Shown in pieces: positions 61,437-64,000 of a stretch of 64,000 nucleotides of DNA. The stretch's first letter is position 1. Every line of letters begins with the position of its first letter. The DNA lies in the NCBI GenBank assembly GCA_024644235.1, contig JAHELJ010000002.1, forward strand, positions 1-64,000, in the 5' to 3' direction. Made by a program: the position numbers and the translations under genes. The notes under the pieces were generated by a model. That model did no database searches. It was not told where the DNA came from and saw nothing but the letters and a program-made list of their open reading frames with translations. This stretch comes from Lewinellaceae bacterium. Lineage in GTDB: Bacteria; Bacteroidota; Bacteroidia; Chitinophagales; Saprospiraceae.

Positions 61437-62475
61437 TGTAGAGGGTGAGATAACGCCGGCAGATTTCGTCGATATTATACTTGCAGTCACGAACGGGTGC
61501 AGTCGTCCAAGTGTCCAATAAGTGATCACAGGCATTCAACATTTCTTCTTCATTATCAACTACCTTCCATGTCTCAGAACTCCATGCAATTCCGGTCGGA
61601 CCTGAAACGATCAGTGTTCCACAACATAGTGCCTCCAGATAAACAAATCCAAAGGATTCATAGTCAGAGGGGTGCAAAAGTATCTTAGCACATCGGAGCT
61701 GATCTATTGTCTCTCCCCTACTCAACTCACCTAGTAATTCTACTGTCCCTGTCAGCCCCAGGTCATGTACTTTTTCCCTCAGCACTTCCAGTAATGGTCC
61801 CCCTCCTATCATGACAGCCCGGAGAATTGGAAATTTACCCGACAGTCTTTGTACCACCCTAAGAAAAGTTTCTGGACGTTTCCCGTCAATCATTGAACCG
61901 ATAAAGATCAAATCAATTTTCCGGCTTGCATCGCCATCATTTACATTGAATAAGAGGGGATTTAGAGCCCATGGAATCAGTTGATTTTCCACCAGACCAA
62001 AATTCCGCATGGACTTTTTCTGCCTTTCACTCAACACTACCACCCGTGGCTGAGGGAGGCGCTTCAAAAGGAATTGCATCCAGGTTGGCCGGTAGAATTC
62101 TTGACCCATAGCAGTGGTTATATGGTTGATCTTTTTCGATCTACTTACCAGGTGTCCAATCAAAGCACACTCACTATACCAAAAACTATGGATCACGTTT
62201 ATCGGATTCACCTTATGAATTCTGCCAATCTGTTTGATGATCTTGAGCCAGAGCCACAGTCTTTTCCATGAGCCGACATTGGCACCGTTCATTGGGTGCA
62301 CCCGACATCCTTTCCACAAATATTGTTCATTAAAAAAGGGATAATGGAAGGGGATGATTGTAACGGAGGAGACGTGATTGGTTTTCAATGCATATACAAA
62401 AGATTGAAGTGCGGGAATGCAAGAGTCATCTTGTTCATTCGCCGGAAATCCTGGGGTTAGGATCAACAGATGCAT
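61429..62475 (-). CDS. Family GT4 glycosyltransferase
   Basis: 348 residues. GT-B fold: an N-terminal start LLILTPGFPANEQDD, then the donor-binding half with IFIGSMIDGKRPETFLRVV (about 190), and the EX7E motif in HPSDYESFGFVYLEALCCG (about 273-291), followed by GTLIVSGPTGIAW. This is the glycogen-synthase/GT4 group that uses nucleotide sugars, often in capsule or exopolysaccharide synthesis. It is the first gene of the overlapping cluster. Confidence 0.9.
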   Translation of the reverse strand: MHLLILTPGFPANEQDDSCIPALQSFVYALKTNHVSSVTIIPFHYPFFNEQYLWKGCRVHPMNGANVGSWKRLWLWLKIIKQIGRIHKVNPINVIHSFWYSECALIGHLVSRSKKINHITTAMGQEFYRPTWMQFLLKRLPQPRVVVLSERQKKSMRNFGLVENQLIPWALNPLLFNVNDGDASRKIDLIFIGSMIDGKRPETFLRVVQRLSGKFPILRAVMIGGGPLLEVLREKVHDLGLTGTVELLGELSRGETIDQLRCAKILLHPSDYESFGFVYLEALCCGTLIVSGPTGIAWSSETWKVVDNEEEMLNACDHLLDTWTTAPVRDCKYNIDEICRRYLTLYSA

Positions 62476-62480
62476 ACCTT

Positions 62481-64000
62481 TTAAAACTCATCCTGACGTT
62501 CAGTTGGACTTCCTTCTAATTCAGGTTGGGTTCGAAATCTCTTCTTGTCACGATAGGGATAGACATCTACAATTTCCTTTTGCTCAAGCTTCTTTTGCAT
62601 ATCGCGCCAAAATTTGACATCGTAGAGGTCACCATGTAAACGAAAAAATATCTCCCTTAATTCCGGATTACCGATTAGAAACTTTGGAAACTCTTCGGGG
62701 AATATGTCGTTTGGTCCTACATGGTAAAACGGAGTCGCAGCAAATTCATCAAAGTCATCTCTGGCATCGGGGATCCTTCGAAAATTGTAGTCGGTGAGGA
62801 AACCAATCTCATCGTAGTCATAGAACACCACCCGCTTGAGCCTAGTGACCCCAAAATTCTTGAGTAGCATATCGCCAGGGAAAATATTCACGGCTGCCAT
62901 TTGCTTGATTGCCTTGCCATATTCATCTATGACGTCTTCCGCATCCTCTTTCGATGCAGTCTCCAGATAGATATTAAGAGGAATCATTCTCTTCTCCACA
63001 TAGAGGTGCTTGATTTCGACCGTGTCTTCCGTGACAATGTATTTTGAACGGGCTTCTTCCACCAGTTCACTCAGCAAATCATCGGTAAATCGACGTTTAT
63101 CCAATACCAGGTTTTCAAACATATGGCTATCGGTCATCCTGCCAACCCGGTTATGACGGTTTACCAACTCATATTTTTCTTTCACTTCTTCCTGGGTGGC
63201 GTTCTTTGGCGGGGCAAATTCATCTCTGATCACCTTGAAAACCATGTTATAGGTTGGCAAAGTGAACACACTCATCACCATACCTTTGATACCCGGTGCC
63301 ATCATGAATGATTCATCGGATTTGGCTAGGTGCCTAAGGAAATCCCTGTAGAAAACCGTCTTGCCGTGCTTTTCAAATCCAATGGTGTTATACAATTCAC
63401 CGAGATTCTTCAGTGGCAAAATCGAGCGCAGGAAATCCACAGTTTCGCTTACGATATCCACATCCGCTAGAAAGTAAGAACGGTTGTAAGAGAATATCGA
63501 ACTTACATCGATATCGTCCATTAGTACTGCATCTACATAAATCCCTTTTTCATCATGCAGCAAGGGAATCACAAACGGAACAGTATTGAACCGGGAATAA
63601 ATACGGCCTACTATGTACGCTCCTTTGTTTCTGAAGAAAATAGATTTAAGGATATGGATCACATATTCTGATCTTCCAATACCCCTCAATTCAAGTTCCT
63701 CATCCACCACGCTAACTAGCAGCTTAATATCTCGCTCCAGGTCTTGCCAGGGTGCGTCAAAACGTATCTTTCGAAACAGGTCTTTGAATAGTGAAGCGGT
63801 GTTTTGGTCAAGACTATACGTGTGAAAGATTGGTTCGGTCGATTTGAATTCGCGATAAGTAGCGGTAGCATGCACAAACATCAGTTTAGAATCGGCTCCC
63901 AGTCCTTTATGAGCGTGGCGAAAAATAGAATTGTAGAAAGTCTCGGCAATATTTCTAGTATTGAAATTCTGGATGTCGTGGGAGTAATGCTTCTTCGTCT
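62481..64000 (-). CDS. aceK: Isocitrate dehydrogenase kinase/phosphatase (5' end outside window)
   Basis: Over 500 residues are visible; the frame runs without a stop past the window edge (ATG 63881 is only an internal Met, and the reading continues upstream as NIAETFYNSIFRHAHKGLG). The family blocks are APGIKGMVMSVFTLP (ATP loop, about 165 counting from the visible Met), KVIRDEFAPPK, HLYVEKRMIPLNIYL, NIFPGDMLLKNFGVTR and FYDYDEIGFLTDYNFR, closely matching E. coli AceK, which has 578 residues. It switches isocitrate dehydrogenase off and on to direct carbon to the glyoxylate shunt. No aceA or aceB is in this window. Confidence 0.95.
   Translation of the reverse strand, partial: TKKHYSHDIQNFNTRNIAETFYNSIFRHAHKGLGADSKLMFVHATATYREFKSTEPIFHTYSLDQNTASLFKDLFRKIRFDAPWQDLERDIKLLVSVVDEELELRGIGRSEYVIHILKSIFFRNKGAYIVGRIYSRFNTVPFVIPLLHDEKGIYVDAVLMDDIDVSSIFSYNRSYFLADVDIVSETVDFLRSILPLKNLGELYNTIGFEKHGKTVFYRDFLRHLAKSDESFMMAPGIKGMVMSVFTLPTYNMVFKVIRDEFAPPKNATQEEVKEKYELVNRHNRVGRMTDSHMFENLVLDKRRFTDDLLSELVEEARSKYIVTEDTVEIKHLYVEKRMIPLNIYLETASKEDAEDVIDEYGKAIKQMAAVNIFPGDMLLKNFGVTRLKRVVFYDYDEIGFLTDYNFRRIPDARDDFDEFAATPFYHVGPNDIFPEEFPKFLIGNPELREIFFRLHGDLYDVKFWRDMQKKLEQKEIVDVYPYRDKKRFRTQPELEGSPTERQDEF

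Noticed and set aside
61437-61535. N-terminal extension of the flippase frame to ATG 61535
   Set aside because: Lies entirely within the glycosyltransferase gene and lacks membrane character; the GTG start at 61436 overlaps the stop and fits the family.
1-64000. CRISPR arrays, insertion sequences and prophage
   Set aside because: No regularly spaced short repeats, transposases, integrases or phage structural genes were seen.

Overview
The window is a 64 kb stretch of a Bacteroidota chromosome, most like a marine or free-living member of the Saprospiria/Cytophagia type (genus not determinable from this sequence alone). The lineage call rests on type IX secretion sorting domains (type A tails at 1-1267, 4146, 6079 and 7674; a gliding-type/type B tail at 13601), a TonB receptor with an STN domain followed by a DUF4249 lipoprotein (17013-20806), a head-GIN/DUF2807 protein, DUF6702, DUF4412-like secreted proteins, an M49 dipeptidyl peptidase III-like lipoprotein, and a general lack of Shine-Dalgarno sequences. 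No rRNA, tRNA, CRISPR array, transposase, phage gene or replication origin was found. Genes are mostly single or in short runs, and both strands are used about equally.

Layout. 1-9.8 kb: cell-surface and secreted proteins (a beta-propeller-like T9SS protein cut by the edge, a lipase-like T9SS enzyme, a ten-module Kazal-like protein) mixed with a GNAT-like protein, a possible isoprenoid-synthase-fold protein, a DksA/TraR zinc-finger protein and a Gfo/Idh/MocA oxidoreductase. 10-16.9 kb: flavoprotein disulfide reductase, SRPBCC protein, a secreted DUF4412-like protein, a gliding-type secreted protein and a divergent Nramp-family transporter. 17-20.8 kb: TonB receptor plus DUF4249 pair. 21-32.6 kb: DUF763, M48 protease, D-aminoacylase-like amidohydrolase, then a housekeeping run (mnmA, lipoprotein, rimM; engB, acyltransferase, 3'-5' exonuclease). 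32.6-36.9 kb: esterase, secreted proteins, M28 peptidase, DUF6702 and a two-haem cytochrome c. 36.9-46.5 kb (minus strand): coaX-proA-proB, head-GIN, a large AsmA-like protein, M49 peptidase and a zinc-ribbon protein. 46.7-49.3 kb: SYLF protein, a decayed gene, a membrane protein and a RES/Xre toxin-antitoxin pair. 49.3-52.6 kb: an 1102-residue regulator joining a class III nucleotide cyclase, an AraC-type DNA-binding domain, a STAND ATPase and TPR repeats. 52.7-57 kb: acyl-CoA dehydrogenase, DinB, fasciclin and a TetR regulator in a gene-poor stretch. 57.1-62.5 kb (minus strand): a compact overlapping cluster of glycosyltransferase, flippase, two methyltransferases and a B12-type radical SAM protein, probably making or modifying an exported glycan or small molecule. 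The right edge holds most of isocitrate dehydrogenase kinase/phosphatase (aceK).

The most unusual items are the cyclase-AraC-STAND-TPR fusion, the ten-fold Kazal array fused to a T9SS tail, the Nramp homologue lacking both signature metal motifs, and the radical SAM/glycosylation cluster. Several genes too short for routine gene finding are also described: a clear 51-residue membrane protein at 20809-20964, and a weaker 45-codon frame at 33505-33642 followed by a strong terminator. Decayed coding fragments lie at 47275-47537 and 54681-55070.
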